From positions 21,537 through 85,536 of the forward strand of contig NZ_JABMJG010000017.1 of NCBI RefSeq assembly GCF_013376045.1: 64,000 nt of DNA. The letters run 5' to 3'. Position 1 is the stretch's first letter. Each line of letters begins with the position of its first letter. This stretch comes from Variovorax sp. SG517. GTDB lineage: Bacteria > Pseudomonadota > Gammaproteobacteria > Burkholderiales > Burkholderiaceae_C. Positions 26,163 through 35,288 of the stretch are shown piece by piece. Below the pieces are notes generated by a model. That model ran no database searches. It had not been told where the DNA came from and saw only the letters and a list, made by a program, of their open reading frames with translations. Position numbers and translations under genes: made by a program.

Positions 26163-26594
26163 TCACTTGGCGAACAGCGACCCGAGATCCGCGAAGGACT
26201 TCATCTCGATCGCATTGCCCGACGGATCGAGGAAGAACATCGTGGCCTGTTCGCCCACTTCTCCCTTGAAGCGGATGTAGGGTTCGATGACGAACTTGGT
26301 ACCGCGCGCGATCAGCTTGTCGGCCATCGCCTGCCACTGCGCCATCGGCACGATGGCGCCGAAGTGGCGCACCGGCACGTCATGGCCGTCCACCGCGCTG
26401 CTGCTGCGGTGGCCGCACTCGTCGGGTGCGAGATGTGCCACGATCTGGTGGCCATAGAAATCGAAGTCGACCCACTCGGGAGCGCTGCGGCCCTCGGGGC
26501 AGCCGAGCAGTTCGCCGTAGAACGCGCGTGCCTCCGCGATGTCGCGGACCGGGAAGGCCAGGTGAAAGGGGATTCGAGTGGTGTTGGATGTCAT
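26163..26594 (-). CDS. VOC-family (glyoxalase/dioxygenase superfamily) protein
   Basis: A 143-residue vicinal-oxygen-chelate protein with paired beta-alpha-beta-beta-beta modules. It begins IPFHLAFPVRDIAEARAFY and ends FLDPSGNAIEMKSF. Potential metal ligands are His11, His/Glu in HFGAIVP and Glu near the end. The shape is close to dioxygenases acting on small aromatic or glyoxal-like compounds. It stands alone between a convergent LysR and a 224-bp gap in which I see no gene. Confidence 0.82.
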   Translation of the reverse strand: MTSNTTRIPFHLAFPVRDIAEARAFYGELLGCPEGRSAPEWVDFDFYGHQIVAHLAPDECGHRSSSAVDGHDVPVRHFGAIVPMAQWQAMADKLIARGTKFVIEPYIRFKGEVGEQATMFFLDPSGNAIEMKSFADLGSLFAK

Positions 26595-26818
26595 CGTGGA
26601 TCCTGGTGAGGGTTGGGAACCAGGGCACTGTAGGAAACCATATCAACGATGAAAAGCGATATGTTTCGCTTCTGAGCACGATGAATTTCGATGAGTCAGC
26701 AATTGGCGAATCTCGCCACTGTCACGACAGGAAATGATTTGTCCCAACGTGATCACCGGGAAGGCGGCGATCAGGTCATCCAGGAGTCGCGCGACTACGC
26801 GCCCTCCCTCTTACCAGT

Positions 26819-27640
26819 CTACGCAGGTGCCGGACTCCTGACCATCAGCTTGACCGCGTAGGGACCGACACTGTTGAGCTTGGAGGCACCATACAGAAAT
26901 TCGCCCGTGTGCCTGAAGCCAAAGCCCTTGAAGACACGGGCGTCGTTGCGATCCGGGTTGCTGCTCTGCAGCAGGTAGAACAGTCCGTGGATATCGGCCA
27001 GCCGCTGGAAGGGACGCGACATCCGCGAGGCCACGCGCTTTTGCTCATGGTCCGGCCGCACACAGACCATCCCGCCGTAGACGCATCGCACGGGGATACC
27101 CTCGCGCACTCGCATGGCATGGGTTGCGCGCTGCAAGGCGGCGGAGGCGCTCTGGGCCGCCAGGGTCCGGCGCAGGCCGTAGGCGCGCAAGGCGGCGGGT
27201 GCACCCACCGTCAGGTCATGGAAGAGCCCTCGCCCGGCGGAGGCAGCGCTCGGCAAGGTCCTGAGCGCCGCACCGCGGACCGTGCGGCCGCCTTGGCGCT
27301 CGTCGCATGCAGTCTCCAGAACCACTACGCCGCCCACGCGCAACGCCGCCTGCAACAGGTAATGGATGACGCGCGCGATCTTGCGCTCGGCATCGGCGTA
27401 GTCGCCCGACCCGACGCGCTTGACGTCGGCTGGTCGCAGCCACGCGATCCAAGCCTTGTCGCGGTTGCGCACGAACGCCTGCGCCATCACCTCGGCCGCC
27501 TGCACCAGGTCGTGCGGCGTGGCGGCGATGTGAACCCGGGGTGCCTCCGGTTCCGCCTCGCTGGCGATGTTCTGTTCCTCGAGCAGGTTGGCCAGGCTCC
27601 GGAGAACAGCGGCCTCGATGTTCAGCCTGACGGCGGACAT
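26819..27640 (-). CDS. Acyltransferase-like protein, paralogue A (last gene of the 18-gene operon)
   Basis: A 273-residue protein of no named family that I recognise, but clearly homologous to the protein at 47923-48792. Shared blocks are AQAFVRNRDKAWIAWL / AHAFVHNQDKGWLAWL, RKIARVIHYL / EKIARVIDYL, CVRPDHEQKRVASRM / CVRPVHQGQRVSRRM and FGASKLNSVGPYAVKLMVR near the C-terminus. The layout is compatible with a GNAT-like acyltransferase. It follows the decarboxylase-like gene by 6 bp. The two copies at opposite ends of the locus suggest a duplicated acyl- or aminoacyl-transfer step. Confidence 0.7.
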   Translation of the reverse strand: MSAVRLNIEAAVLRSLANLLEEQNIASEAEPEAPRVHIAATPHDLVQAAEVMAQAFVRNRDKAWIAWLRPADVKRVGSGDYADAERKIARVIHYLLQAALRVGGVVVLETACDERQGGRTVRGAALRTLPSAASAGRGLFHDLTVGAPAALRAYGLRRTLAAQSASAALQRATHAMRVREGIPVRCVYGGMVCVRPDHEQKRVASRMSRPFQRLADIHGLFYLLQSSNPDRNDARVFKGFGFRHTGEFLYGASKLNSVGPYAVKLMVRSPAPA

Positions 27641-27646
27641 GATGGT

Positions 27647-28780
27647 TCAACCCGCTTCGTGATCGTCGAGCGTCACCAGATGGTCGACCGAGAAGCCGTT
27701 GAATGCGCAGCGCACGCTCTCCGAATAGGCTCCTACATGCTGGAACTCGATCCAGTCGCCTTCTCGGAGGTGGTCGGGCAGCGCGTACGGGAACGCGAGT
27801 CGGTCGTTGCTGTCGCAGGTCGGCCCGAACACCACGAACTCGCGCTGGCCACCGGCGGTCGCATCGATGGCCTCGCCGCCGCGCCACGCCCGCACGGGCA
27901 ACTGGAAGAACTGCTGCGCCGGCAGCAGCCCCCCGAAGATGCCGGCGCCGCAGTAGAGCGCCTGATCCTTGCGCAGGATGACACGCGCGAAGAGCGACAT
28001 GCAGTCGTAGGCCAGCACGCGCCCCGGTTCGCACAGCAGTTCCACCCGCTTGAGCGTCGCGGACGAAGCGACGAACTCGCCCAGTTGCCGCAGCAGCGCC
28101 GAAGGTGGTGGCATCGGCATGTTGTCGTAGCGCGCAGGAAAGCCGCCGCCGATGTCGAGCGACGCCACGCGCGCGTCGGCCTGTTCGATCAGCCGGGCGG
28201 CCGTCTGCATCGCCGTGAGATAGGGCTCGATGCTGATCGTCTGCGAGCCAGGGTGGAACGCCAGACCGCACGACCATGCGGTCTGCACCGCGACGCGCTG
28301 GAGCAGGCGCAGCGTCTCCTCGTGTGAGGCGCCGAACTTGCTGTTCAGGTCGTAGAGCGCGTCCGAGGCCCCAGAGTGGAAACGCACGTGGACGCGCAGC
28401 GAGGACTCTCCGGTGGGCAACACCTCGATGAGCTTGTCGAGCTCCGCGGCGCAGTCGATCACGAAGTCCCGAAGGCCCAGTTCACGCCAGGCGCGCTCGA
28501 TGTCGCGGCGCGACTTCGCGGGGTTCATGAACCAGCTTCGCGCACCCGGCGCCTCGGCCTGCACGAGGAGGGCTTCGCCGATCGAGGCCACGTCGAAGCC
28601 TGCGACGCCGGCGGTGCGCACGGTCGAAATCACCTGCGGCAGCGGATTCGCCTTCACAGCGTACAGCACGCTACCGGGAAAGCCTTCGACAAAGGCTCGG
28701 GTCGAGCGCATCAAACGGGCGGGGTTGAATGTATAGAACGCATCGAACTCCGTCGTGCGCAGCGCCGTATCGAACTCCAT
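27647..28780 (-). CDS. PLP-dependent decarboxylase, fold III (ornithine/diaminopimelate type)
   Basis: A 377-residue alanine-racemase-fold enzyme. Lys43 in YAVKANP binds PLP, HPGSQ and DIGGGFP hold the phosphate, and EPGR and GPTCDSNDRL (Cys322) supply the catalytic face from the partner subunit. The C-terminal CDSxD form and length match eukaryotic-type ornithine/lysine decarboxylases. It would make a diamine such as putrescine or cadaverine, or decarboxylate a related amino acid. In this operon the diamine could be a building block. The gap to the HAD gene upstream is 46 bp. Confidence 0.85.
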   Translation of the reverse strand: MEFDTALRTTEFDAFYTFNPARLMRSTRAFVEGFPGSVLYAVKANPLPQVISTVRTAGVAGFDVASIGEALLVQAEAPGARSWFMNPAKSRRDIERAWRELGLRDFVIDCAAELDKLIEVLPTGESSLRVHVRFHSGASDALYDLNSKFGASHEETLRLLQRVAVQTAWSCGLAFHPGSQTISIEPYLTAMQTAARLIEQADARVASLDIGGGFPARYDNMPMPPPSALLRQLGEFVASSATLKRVELLCEPGRVLAYDCMSLFARVILRKDQALYCGAGIFGGLLPAQQFFQLPVRAWRGGEAIDATAGGQREFVVFGPTCDSNDRLAFPYALPDHLREGDWIEFQHVGAYSESVRCAFNGFSVDHLVTLDDHEAG

Positions 28781-28826
28781 GGTATTTGCCCCTCGTGAAT
28801 CTTGTGATGTGTTTCCGGCCGCTCGT

Positions 28827-29612
28827 TCAGCGTGCGAGAAGACCCGTGTCGCGCAGGTAGGGCATCAGGCCGGCGATGCTCTGCAGCTGCGCACCGGGGA
28901 CGGCTGTTCCCGGTGCGCGCGGTGTCTCGCCCTTGCCGGTGCGCACCAGCACGCTTGCGATGCCCGAGGCCTTCGCGCCTTCGATGTCGGTGAGCAGGTC
29001 GTCGCCCACCACCAGCGCCTCGGCTGCGGTCACGCCGACCGCATCGAGCGCGGCCTGGAAGAACACCGGAGAGGGCTTGCCGGTGACGATGGCCTGCTGG
29101 CCCGCCGCGGCCTCCAGCCCCACGATGAACGCGCCCGCGTCCAGCCGCGCAGGCCCCGCGCCGTCGAACCAGTAAAGGTTGCGATGCGGCACCACCAGAC
29201 GGGCGCCCTCGCGCAGCATGCGAAAGACCCCGTTGAGCAGTGCATAGTCGAAGCGTTCGGCCACATCGCCGATCACGACGAAGTCGGGCTTGCTGGCGTC
29301 CTGGCGGATGCCCTCGAAGAGCTCGACCATCGCATCGGGCACCAGCAGGTGGCAGGACGCCTCAGCCTGCCCGCGGAGGTAGGCGCTGCAGGCCAAGCCT
29401 GCGGTCTGAATGGCGTCCTCGGCCGCGTGGATGCCACCCGCGCGCAGCTCCGCGGCAATGTGTTGTGGCAGCCTGGCGCTGATGTTGGTCAGCAGCCGCA
29501 CCGCGAGCCCTGCGTCCGCGGCTTCCTGCAGCACCCGGTTCGCCCCGGTGATCGCTTCGCCCCGGAAAAGCAGCGTGCCGTCGATGTCGATGAGCAGCGC
29601 CTTCAGTGCCAT
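28827..29612 (-). CDS. HAD-superfamily phosphatase, NagD/LHPP type (IIA)
   Basis: A 261-residue HAD IIA hydrolase with motif I DIDGTL near 9-14, motif II LLTNIS, motif III Lys in VTGKPSP and motif IV VGDDLLTDIEGA. The C2 cap between motifs II and III is typical of NagD, phosphoglycolate and pyridoxal-phosphate phosphatases. It would remove a phosphate from a small molecule. The start at 29612 (MALKALLIDIDGTL) overlaps the end of the phosphodiesterase-like gene by 10 bp. Confidence 0.86.
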   Translation of the reverse strand: MALKALLIDIDGTLLFRGEAITGANRVLQEAADAGLAVRLLTNISARLPQHIAAELRAGGIHAAEDAIQTAGLACSAYLRGQAEASCHLLVPDAMVELFEGIRQDASKPDFVVIGDVAERFDYALLNGVFRMLREGARLVVPHRNLYWFDGAGPARLDAGAFIVGLEAAAGQQAIVTGKPSPVFFQAALDAVGVTAAEALVVGDDLLTDIEGAKASGIASVLVRTGKGETPRAPGTAVPGAQLQSIAGLMPYLRDTGLLAR

Positions 29613-31249
29613 GCATGCGCCTCTGACAGCGCCCTGGCCGGCGCGGGCTGCGCCAGGCCGGCCATCAGCGCCGGGGCCAGCTGAATCAGGGTCAGCGGTG
29701 CCTGCCATGCCGGCGCACCGGGCTGCAGGGTCGGCTCCAGGAACACGCCCTTGAGCCAGGGCGCGTCGGACCAGCAGGTGTGGTCGCCTCCCTTGCGGCT
29801 TGCCGCGGCAAAAGGCAGGTGCGGTGACTTCAGCAGGCGTGCGGCCGTCGGCGGCTGCAGGTACCAGGGGCTGGTCCATCCATCGCCCAGGTCGAGCACC
29901 GGGCCCTCGATCAACCGGAAGGCGCCCGAGAGCCCGGGTGGCAGGGCGTCGTTCAGCGCATCGAGGAGCGCCGGGGTGGTCACGCCCGCCGCCGCCATGC
30001 GTTGGGGGTGCAGGGCTAGCCAGCCGTTCTCCGCGGGGTGGTAGAACATCATCGAGCGCTGCGTATCGATCCGTCCGTCGTCCTGCGTCGCGAGCCAGCC
30101 CTGCGAGGCGAAGCATCGGTTGGGTGCCAGGTCGTGGCTCAGCGGCTGCATGCCGTGGTCCGAATGCGCGATGAAGCGCCAGCCTGGGGGAAGCAGCGCC
30201 TGACATCCATCGAACAACTCGAAGAGCCAGCGCGCCATCCGCGCCCGGATCGCGCTGGCCAGTGCAGGTTGCGGTGCAGCCGCGGCTGGGTCCAGGTGGC
30301 GCAGCAGCTGGTGCGACAGCAGGTCGATCACGGGGTAGTAGGCCACCGCCACCTCCGCGCCGCCCGCGCGCAGGTTCCAGAGGATGTCGTCGAGAAAGCT
30401 GCGGTGCATCACCTCGAGAAGGTCCAGCAGCAGCAGCTCGGCCGAACCGTCGCCGCCCTGGTCAACATGCCGCCCCAATGCGCCGCTCGCATGCAGCTTC
30501 GCCGGGTTGCCCACGCTGCAGGCGCGATGGCGCAACGCCAGCCGGCGCAGTGCGGCGTCGCGGCCATGCACGAACACGGGCTGGAAGCCCAGGAAGCACA
30601 GCCGCGGCTGCCCCTCCACGCGCTGGGCATGCACCGCGACCGCGCGGTTGGTGTCGCCGGCAAGCGCCACCGGCAGGGCCGGAGACAGCGCGACGTGGCA
30701 GGTGCCGCCGAACGGCACGCGCAGGTCCCCGCCCGTCGGCACGCCGTGAACCACGATGGCCGCGTCGTCGCTCGATACCGACAGCGGGCAATGCAGCTGC
30801 AGTGCCGGCACCGACAGCACCTCGCCCGGCGCCAGCACCGCAGGCGGGCTCACGAGGCGTGCATAGACCTCGGTGTGCGACAGCAGCGCACCCGCGAGCC
30901 GCTGCGGCTGCACGAAAGGCACGGCGCTGGTGCGCACGCGCCCACCCGCCGCGGCCCAGCGGTCCCATACCATCTGCGTGGCACGCGGCCAGCGCGAGAA
31001 GGCGTCGGCCACGGCCAGCGGGTCTGCCGCACCGGCGTCGGGGATCTCGTAGCCCGTGAGCCCGTGCGCACTGGCGTCCAGCCCGCTCCAGATGCTGAAG
31101 AGCGACGGCGGCGTCTGGCAGTTGGGCGCCAGCGGTTCCAGCGGCAGCGCGCAATCCACGCGCAGCGGCAGCATTGGCGCGAGTTGCTGCCACAGCGTGT
31201 GCGACAGGCCGTCCACCAGCAGCCACAGCAGCCCCTTCGCGAGGCTCAT
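29603..31249 (-). CDS. Alkaline-phosphatase-superfamily phosphodiesterase/nucleotide pyrophosphatase-like protein
   Basis: A 548-residue protein of the type I phosphodiesterase branch. WLLVDGLS near the N-terminus supplies a metal Asp, the nucleophile Thr lies in CQTPPSLFSIWSG followed by AHGLTGYE, and the second metal site is in YYPVIDLLSH and AHSDHGM. Relatives hydrolyse nucleotide diphosphate bonds or phosphate esters and some transfer phosphoryl groups. There is no signal peptide, so it acts in the cytoplasm, unlike most secreted members. It overlaps the kinase gene by 4 bp upstream. Confidence 0.78.
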   Translation of the reverse strand: MSLAKGLLWLLVDGLSHTLWQQLAPMLPLRVDCALPLEPLAPNCQTPPSLFSIWSGLDASAHGLTGYEIPDAGAADPLAVADAFSRWPRATQMVWDRWAAAGGRVRTSAVPFVQPQRLAGALLSHTEVYARLVSPPAVLAPGEVLSVPALQLHCPLSVSSDDAAIVVHGVPTGGDLRVPFGGTCHVALSPALPVALAGDTNRAVAVHAQRVEGQPRLCFLGFQPVFVHGRDAALRRLALRHRACSVGNPAKLHASGALGRHVDQGGDGSAELLLLDLLEVMHRSFLDDILWNLRAGGAEVAVAYYPVIDLLSHQLLRHLDPAAAAPQPALASAIRARMARWLFELFDGCQALLPPGWRFIAHSDHGMQPLSHDLAPNRCFASQGWLATQDDGRIDTQRSMMFYHPAENGWLALHPQRMAAAGVTTPALLDALNDALPPGLSGAFRLIEGPVLDLGDGWTSPWYLQPPTAARLLKSPHLPFAAASRKGGDHTCWSDAPWLKGVFLEPTLQPGAPAWQAPLTLIQLAPALMAGLAQPAPARALSEAHAWH

Positions 31250-31872
31250 GCCGCAGCCTCGGCGGTCGCATCGGTACGCCGGCTCGCGAGCAGCAGCCGG
31301 CACAGGCCGTCCACCTGGGCCTGCAGCGCGGCAAGGCTGCCGTTGTTGGTGAGAACGTAGTCGGCCTCGATGCGTGCCATCTGCAGGTCGAGCGGACTGT
31401 CCTTCACGACGCTGAGATCGTTGCGCACGGCCAGCCGCTGAGCGCGAACCTCCGCGCGCGCAGCCACCTTGACCACCACGAAACCCGCCTCGCGCAGCGC
31501 GGGCCAGTCGACGCGGTCGTCGCGCAGGTCGTCATTGATCACCACGTCGGCGCACGAAGTCGCCAGCCGCCGCAGGAAGCCATCGGCCAGCGCGCGCGCA
31601 TGGATCGCCCGCAGGTGCGTCGCCACGCTTTCCAGCAGCTTCTGGTCCTGTGTCTCCGGCGTGAGGGCGATGCCGGCTTCGGCATAGAACATCGCCTGAA
31701 TGCGGTACAGCGGCTCGGCCAGCTTCACGACCTCGACCGAATGCCCGCGCGCGAGCAGCCACTCGCGGATCAACTCCGCGGTCGTGCTCTTGCCCGAGCC
31801 GCTGGGCGCCACGAGGCACAGGCACAGTCCCGGGCGCTGTTCGGGCGATTGCGTGGCGATGGGATTCGGCAT
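31246..31872 (-). CDS. P-loop kinase, deoxynucleotide-monophosphate-kinase-like
   Basis: A 208-residue P-loop protein with Walker A APSGSGKST near 23-31, a NDDLRDD motif near 113-119 resembling the acidic motif of phage dNMP kinases, and a C-terminal lid-like segment (DYVLTNNGSLAAL). The family phosphorylates nucleoside monophosphates or dephospho-CoA-like substrates. In this operon it could phosphorylate a nucleotide precursor for the dCTP-deaminase-like proteins. The exact acceptor is unknown. Confidence 0.68.
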   Translation of the reverse strand: MPNPIATQSPEQRPGLCLCLVAPSGSGKSTTAELIREWLLARGHSVEVVKLAEPLYRIQAMFYAEAGIALTPETQDQKLLESVATHLRAIHARALADGFLRRLATSCADVVINDDLRDDRVDWPALREAGFVVVKVAARAEVRAQRLAVRNDLSVVKDSPLDLQMARIEADYVLTNNGSLAALQAQVDGLCRLLLASRRTDATAEAAA

Positions 31873-31903
31873 GGCTGTGTGTCCTTCCTTTCGCGCGTGT
31901 TCT

Positions 31904-32953
31904 TCAGGCGTGCGCCAGTGCTGCCCGGCCCGGCATGCTGATCCAGGGCAGCGTGGCCAGCGCGGCGGCCACGGGTGCGGCCACCCGCCGCTCCATCGCG
32001 CGGTCGGCCGGCGGCATGCCGTGCCAGGTGGACGTGATGAAGGTGTGCGGCCACTCGAAGATGCGCGGATCGCGCAGCAGGTCGTCGATGTCCTCGCCGC
32101 GCAGCGCCCGGGTGCTCAGCGCGCGGTCCACCGCGACCTCGGGCAGCACGATGCGTTCAAGCCAGCCGCTGCCCACCGGGCTGCGGCCGACGGCACCGGC
32201 GAAGGCCTCGGGCGTGAGCAGGATCTTGTCGGAATCTGCGCGCGCGGGGTCCAGCGCAGCGTCGGCCTGGCTGCCCAGCCGCTCGATCAAGGCCGGGTGC
32301 TGCCGCAGCGAGCCCAGGCCGATGTGCGGGTAGTCGGGCCAGCCGCGTGCGCGCAGCCGGCCGTCCACCACGTCCAGCAGCAGCTTGTCGCCCGAGAAAT
32401 AGCGAAGTCCCTGGCCGAGAACGAGTTCCAGCATGGTGGTGGTCTTGCCCGCACCCTTGATGCCCGCGATGGCGATGACACCACCGGTCTTCTCGTCGAG
32501 CACGGCCGAGCTGTGCAGGATCGCCGTCCCCTTGGCCTGTTCGACCAGCAGGCCGAAATAGCGCACGAGCTCGATCAGGTGGATGAACGCGGTCGCTTCG
32601 TCCCCATAGAACGCGACCTCGCGACGCGAGACGCTGTAGCGGTAGCCCACGCCCGTTTGCGCGTCCCACGCGAGCTGGGTGTCGTCGTCGAGCGCGCCGC
32701 GCAGCACCTTGAGCGTGAAGCCCACCGCATAGGTCTCGCGGATCGTCATCGGCGTGATGCAGCGGACACGCCATTCGGGCAGGAATTCGTCGGCCGCGTG
32801 CAGGTCGACGCATAGGTCCGGCTCGCCGTCGCCCGCCCCGGCCCAGAGATAGGGCGCGAGGAAGGTTCGCAGGCGCGTGGCCAGCGGTTTCGAGCTCTGC
32901 TGCGCACGCAGGCGCAGGCTGAACACGGTGTTGGTCAACAGGCTGTCCGTCAT
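31904..32953 (-). CDS. HPr-kinase-like P-loop protein
   Basis: A 349-residue protein. Residues about 140-200 match the HprK core: LHSSAV (His147), Walker A GIKGAGKTT (164-172) and SGDKLLL after the next helix, where HprK has DD. Residues 1-130 are unrelated to the HprK N-domain. HprK-fold proteins in secondary-metabolite loci phosphorylate peptides or sugars rather than HPr, and no HPr or PTS gene is present here. Start at 32953 overlaps the previous gene (ATGA); the long open frame beyond it is antisense read-through. Confidence 0.72.
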   Translation of the reverse strand: MTDSLLTNTVFSLRLRAQQSSKPLATRLRTFLAPYLWAGAGDGEPDLCVDLHAADEFLPEWRVRCITPMTIRETYAVGFTLKVLRGALDDDTQLAWDAQTGVGYRYSVSRREVAFYGDEATAFIHLIELVRYFGLLVEQAKGTAILHSSAVLDEKTGGVIAIAGIKGAGKTTTMLELVLGQGLRYFSGDKLLLDVVDGRLRARGWPDYPHIGLGSLRQHPALIERLGSQADAALDPARADSDKILLTPEAFAGAVGRSPVGSGWLERIVLPEVAVDRALSTRALRGEDIDDLLRDPRIFEWPHTFITSTWHGMPPADRAMERRVAAPVAAALATLPWISMPGRAALAHA

Positions 32954-34071
32954 GGGCGGGGGCTTCCTTCGGCAATGCGTTCGTACACGTGGGCGAGGCC
33001 TTCGGCGGCGGGGTGGGCGTCGAGCCCCAGCCGCCCGAGAAATTGAAGAAGCTGGTCGTGCAGCGCGGCCTGATCCTGCGCGACGAGCGCGGCGTTGCCG
33101 TGCCCGCGCGTGCGCAGGTAGCCGATCGTGCACAGGAGGATCGGCGTCGCGGCCTGCGCACAGGAGAACGCCACGCTGAAGAGATTGCCCGTTTCGAGGG
33201 ATTCGCAGCCCGAGCTCGCCCGCGTGTGGCGCCAGCGTGCCACCGGCCGCAGCGGCAGGTCGAAGTGCTGGGCCAGGTCGACCTCGACGGCCGCGCCGTG
33301 CATCTGGTCGGGGTGGTGCTCGTGTGTCCACGGCGCATTGGCGTCGCGCCGCAGCACCGCGCTGAACTCGGCCAGCGGCTCCAGCACCGTCCCCCGGCGC
33401 TTGCGGCTGAAGAGCGCGGCGTTGGCCCATCCGCTGCGCCCTTCCAGATGAGGCAGGACGCGGCACAGGATGTTGTCGTGGTCGCTGTGCTGCAGCTCGT
33501 CGCCGATCTGCGCGACGAAGGGGGAGTCTTGGTCGGCGTCGAGCGCGTCGAGCCAGGCGTCGCCGAGCGCCAGTACGTCTGGCGGCGCTGACGTGTCGAG
33601 GATCAGATGCAGATCCTGCGGCTGCGCATGCACGGCGTAGTGGCACTCGTAGTTGTTGGTCTGCAGGTGGTTGGCCTGGAAGGACCGCCAGAGCTGCTCG
33701 TAGAGCGACGACGGCGCGAAAGGCTGCTCGGGCACCGGCGGCGCGATGAAGTGCGCCACGTGGCGGTCCGCGCGATCGACCAGGTGCCTGATATGCATCA
33801 ACCCGCCGTCGAGCTCCACGCGGGCCAGGGGCACCCAGTCGGGGTCGACGTTGTGGCTCGGCACCGCGGCGACGCCGCCGGAAACGGGCTGCCATGCCGC
33901 ATCCACGCAATGCGCGACGAGCGCGTGCGCGCCGCGGCAGTCTGCCTGCGCCGCCCGCGCGCCCCATCGGGCAGGCACGCGCTGCACGCGCAGCCGGCGG
34001 GCCGCCTCGGTGGAAGGCTCCGCGTGGCGCAACCGCCAGCTGCCGAACACGATCATCGATGTGCGGTTCAT
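32950..34071 (-). CDS. CYTH-related protein, degenerate paralogue
   Basis: A 373-residue protein distantly homologous to the CYTH protein encoded just upstream. The shared frame is an N-terminal extension, then LEGRSG / ADGRMT, and the C-terminal pair ESLETGNLF / ESLATGNIF with GYLRTR / EYCRTR. The charged CYTH residues are largely lost: the ExExK position reads YECHY and EVEY becomes TIGY. It may be a non-catalytic partner. It is coupled by ATGA overlaps to both neighbours. I know no named family for the whole protein. Confidence 0.6.
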   Translation of the reverse strand: MNRTSMIVFGSWRLRHAEPSTEAARRLRVQRVPARWGARAAQADCRGAHALVAHCVDAAWQPVSGGVAAVPSHNVDPDWVPLARVELDGGLMHIRHLVDRADRHVAHFIAPPVPEQPFAPSSLYEQLWRSFQANHLQTNNYECHYAVHAQPQDLHLILDTSAPPDVLALGDAWLDALDADQDSPFVAQIGDELQHSDHDNILCRVLPHLEGRSGWANAALFSRKRRGTVLEPLAEFSAVLRRDANAPWTHEHHPDQMHGAAVEVDLAQHFDLPLRPVARWRHTRASSGCESLETGNLFSVAFSCAQAATPILLCTIGYLRTRGHGNAALVAQDQAALHDQLLQFLGRLGLDAHPAAEGLAHVYERIAEGSPRP

Positions 34072-35288
34072 GCGGCCCTCCGCTCGGCCGGTCGATCCCG
34101 GCCGGCGTCCGCGACCTCGCGCACGAAGTCGAGCTTGGAGTACAGGTCCTGCTGGTGCGCCTGCCCCCATCGCGCAAGCGACGCGCCCACGAAGCCCGAG
34201 ATCGCGTCGAAGTCCTGCTCGAGCGCGCGCAGTTCGCCGAAGCTGCGCGTGCGGCAATACTCGACCTCGCATTGCGAGAAGACATGCGCATCGTCGAGCG
34301 TGCGGCACACGTCCATGTAGATGCCGAAGATGTTGCCGGTGGCCAGCGATTCGAACTGCGCGTCGAAGCGCTTGCGCCGGTACGAAGGCAGCCGCCGCGT
34401 GGCCTCGGACGTCAGCGTTCGCAGGTGTGCCTCGATGTCGTCCATGCCCAGCGCCAGGTTGCCCCAAAGGGATTCGCGGCGTACCTCGCTGTTCTCGATG
34501 AACCACTTGCGCTTGACCGTCATGCGCCCGTCCGCCTGCGGGATGTAGGCGACATAACCGCTCTCCGCATTCGCGCCGAGCACCTCGAAGATGTGCTGCT
34601 CGTAGTCCCAGACCTGGATCTCGCGGTCGATCTCGGGCACGAAATCGGGCAGCGCGCCCTCGGCGATGGCGTCGTGGAATGCCATCAGCAGCCGCCAGGT
34701 GTCGGGAATGTCCCGGAACGTGAACTTGCGCTCCATCTCCAGGTCGGGCCGCCACTTGGTGTACCAGCATTCGTCGCCGAACGCGGGGCGCAGGGCGGCG
34801 AGCACCGGGGCATGGCTCGCGACCAGGTCCTCGAAGTGGCGCCAGGCCAACGGCGCATCGGGCGCCGCCTCGTCGCGGTAGCGCAGGAAGAGACTGCCGA
34901 GCTCGCCTTGCTGGACGAAATGATGGAAGGCGAGCGAATCGCCTTCGCGGATGGCGGCGATGGACGGCGCGAGGCGCGGTGCGAGTCCCGCACCGGCGTC
35001 GAGCGCGGGCGCGAGTTCGGGGTGGCGCTCGCACAGCCAGGCGCAGAAGCGGCGGCTGGCCGCGCGCTGCGTCGCGCTGAAGCTGCGGTATTCGAAGTCC
35101 GGCGCGTCCGGCGGCGCGGCGTGGCGGCTTGCGTCGGGCAGCCAGACGGACTGCAGCCGCAGGTCGCCGCCTCGCACGTAGAAGCTGTTGGCACCCCTGC
35201 GCAGGCCGGTGCCGGTGCACGCGAGGAGGGCTACCGGACGCCGCGGCGCGGCGTTGGCACGCACCAGGAAATAGACGGTTTCGTTCAC
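34068..35288 (-). CDS. CYTH-domain-like protein with intact ExExK motif
   Basis: A 406-residue protein starting at GTG 35288 (overlap GTGA with the dikinase-like gene). Residues about 180-350 have the marks of a CYTH/triphosphate-tunnel domain: LEMERKF (ExExK at 184-188), MTVKRKW, SEVRRES, SYRRKRF and FSQCEVEY (EVE at 341-343). CYTH proteins bind triphosphates and include adenylate cyclases, thiamine triphosphatases and polyphosphatases. Residues 1-170 form an unknown extension. Predicted substrate: a nucleotide or inorganic triphosphate. I infer this from motifs, with no close homologue known to me. Confidence 0.65.
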   Translation of the reverse strand: MNETVYFLVRANAAPRRPVALLACTGTGLRRGANSFYVRGGDLRLQSVWLPDASRHAAPPDAPDFEYRSFSATQRAASRRFCAWLCERHPELAPALDAGAGLAPRLAPSIAAIREGDSLAFHHFVQQGELGSLFLRYRDEAAPDAPLAWRHFEDLVASHAPVLAALRPAFGDECWYTKWRPDLEMERKFTFRDIPDTWRLLMAFHDAIAEGALPDFVPEIDREIQVWDYEQHIFEVLGANAESGYVAYIPQADGRMTVKRKWFIENSEVRRESLWGNLALGMDDIEAHLRTLTSEATRRLPSYRRKRFDAQFESLATGNIFGIYMDVCRTLDDAHVFSQCEVEYCRTRSFGELRALEQDFDAISGFVGASLARWGQAHQQDLYSKLDFVREVADAGRDRPAERRAA

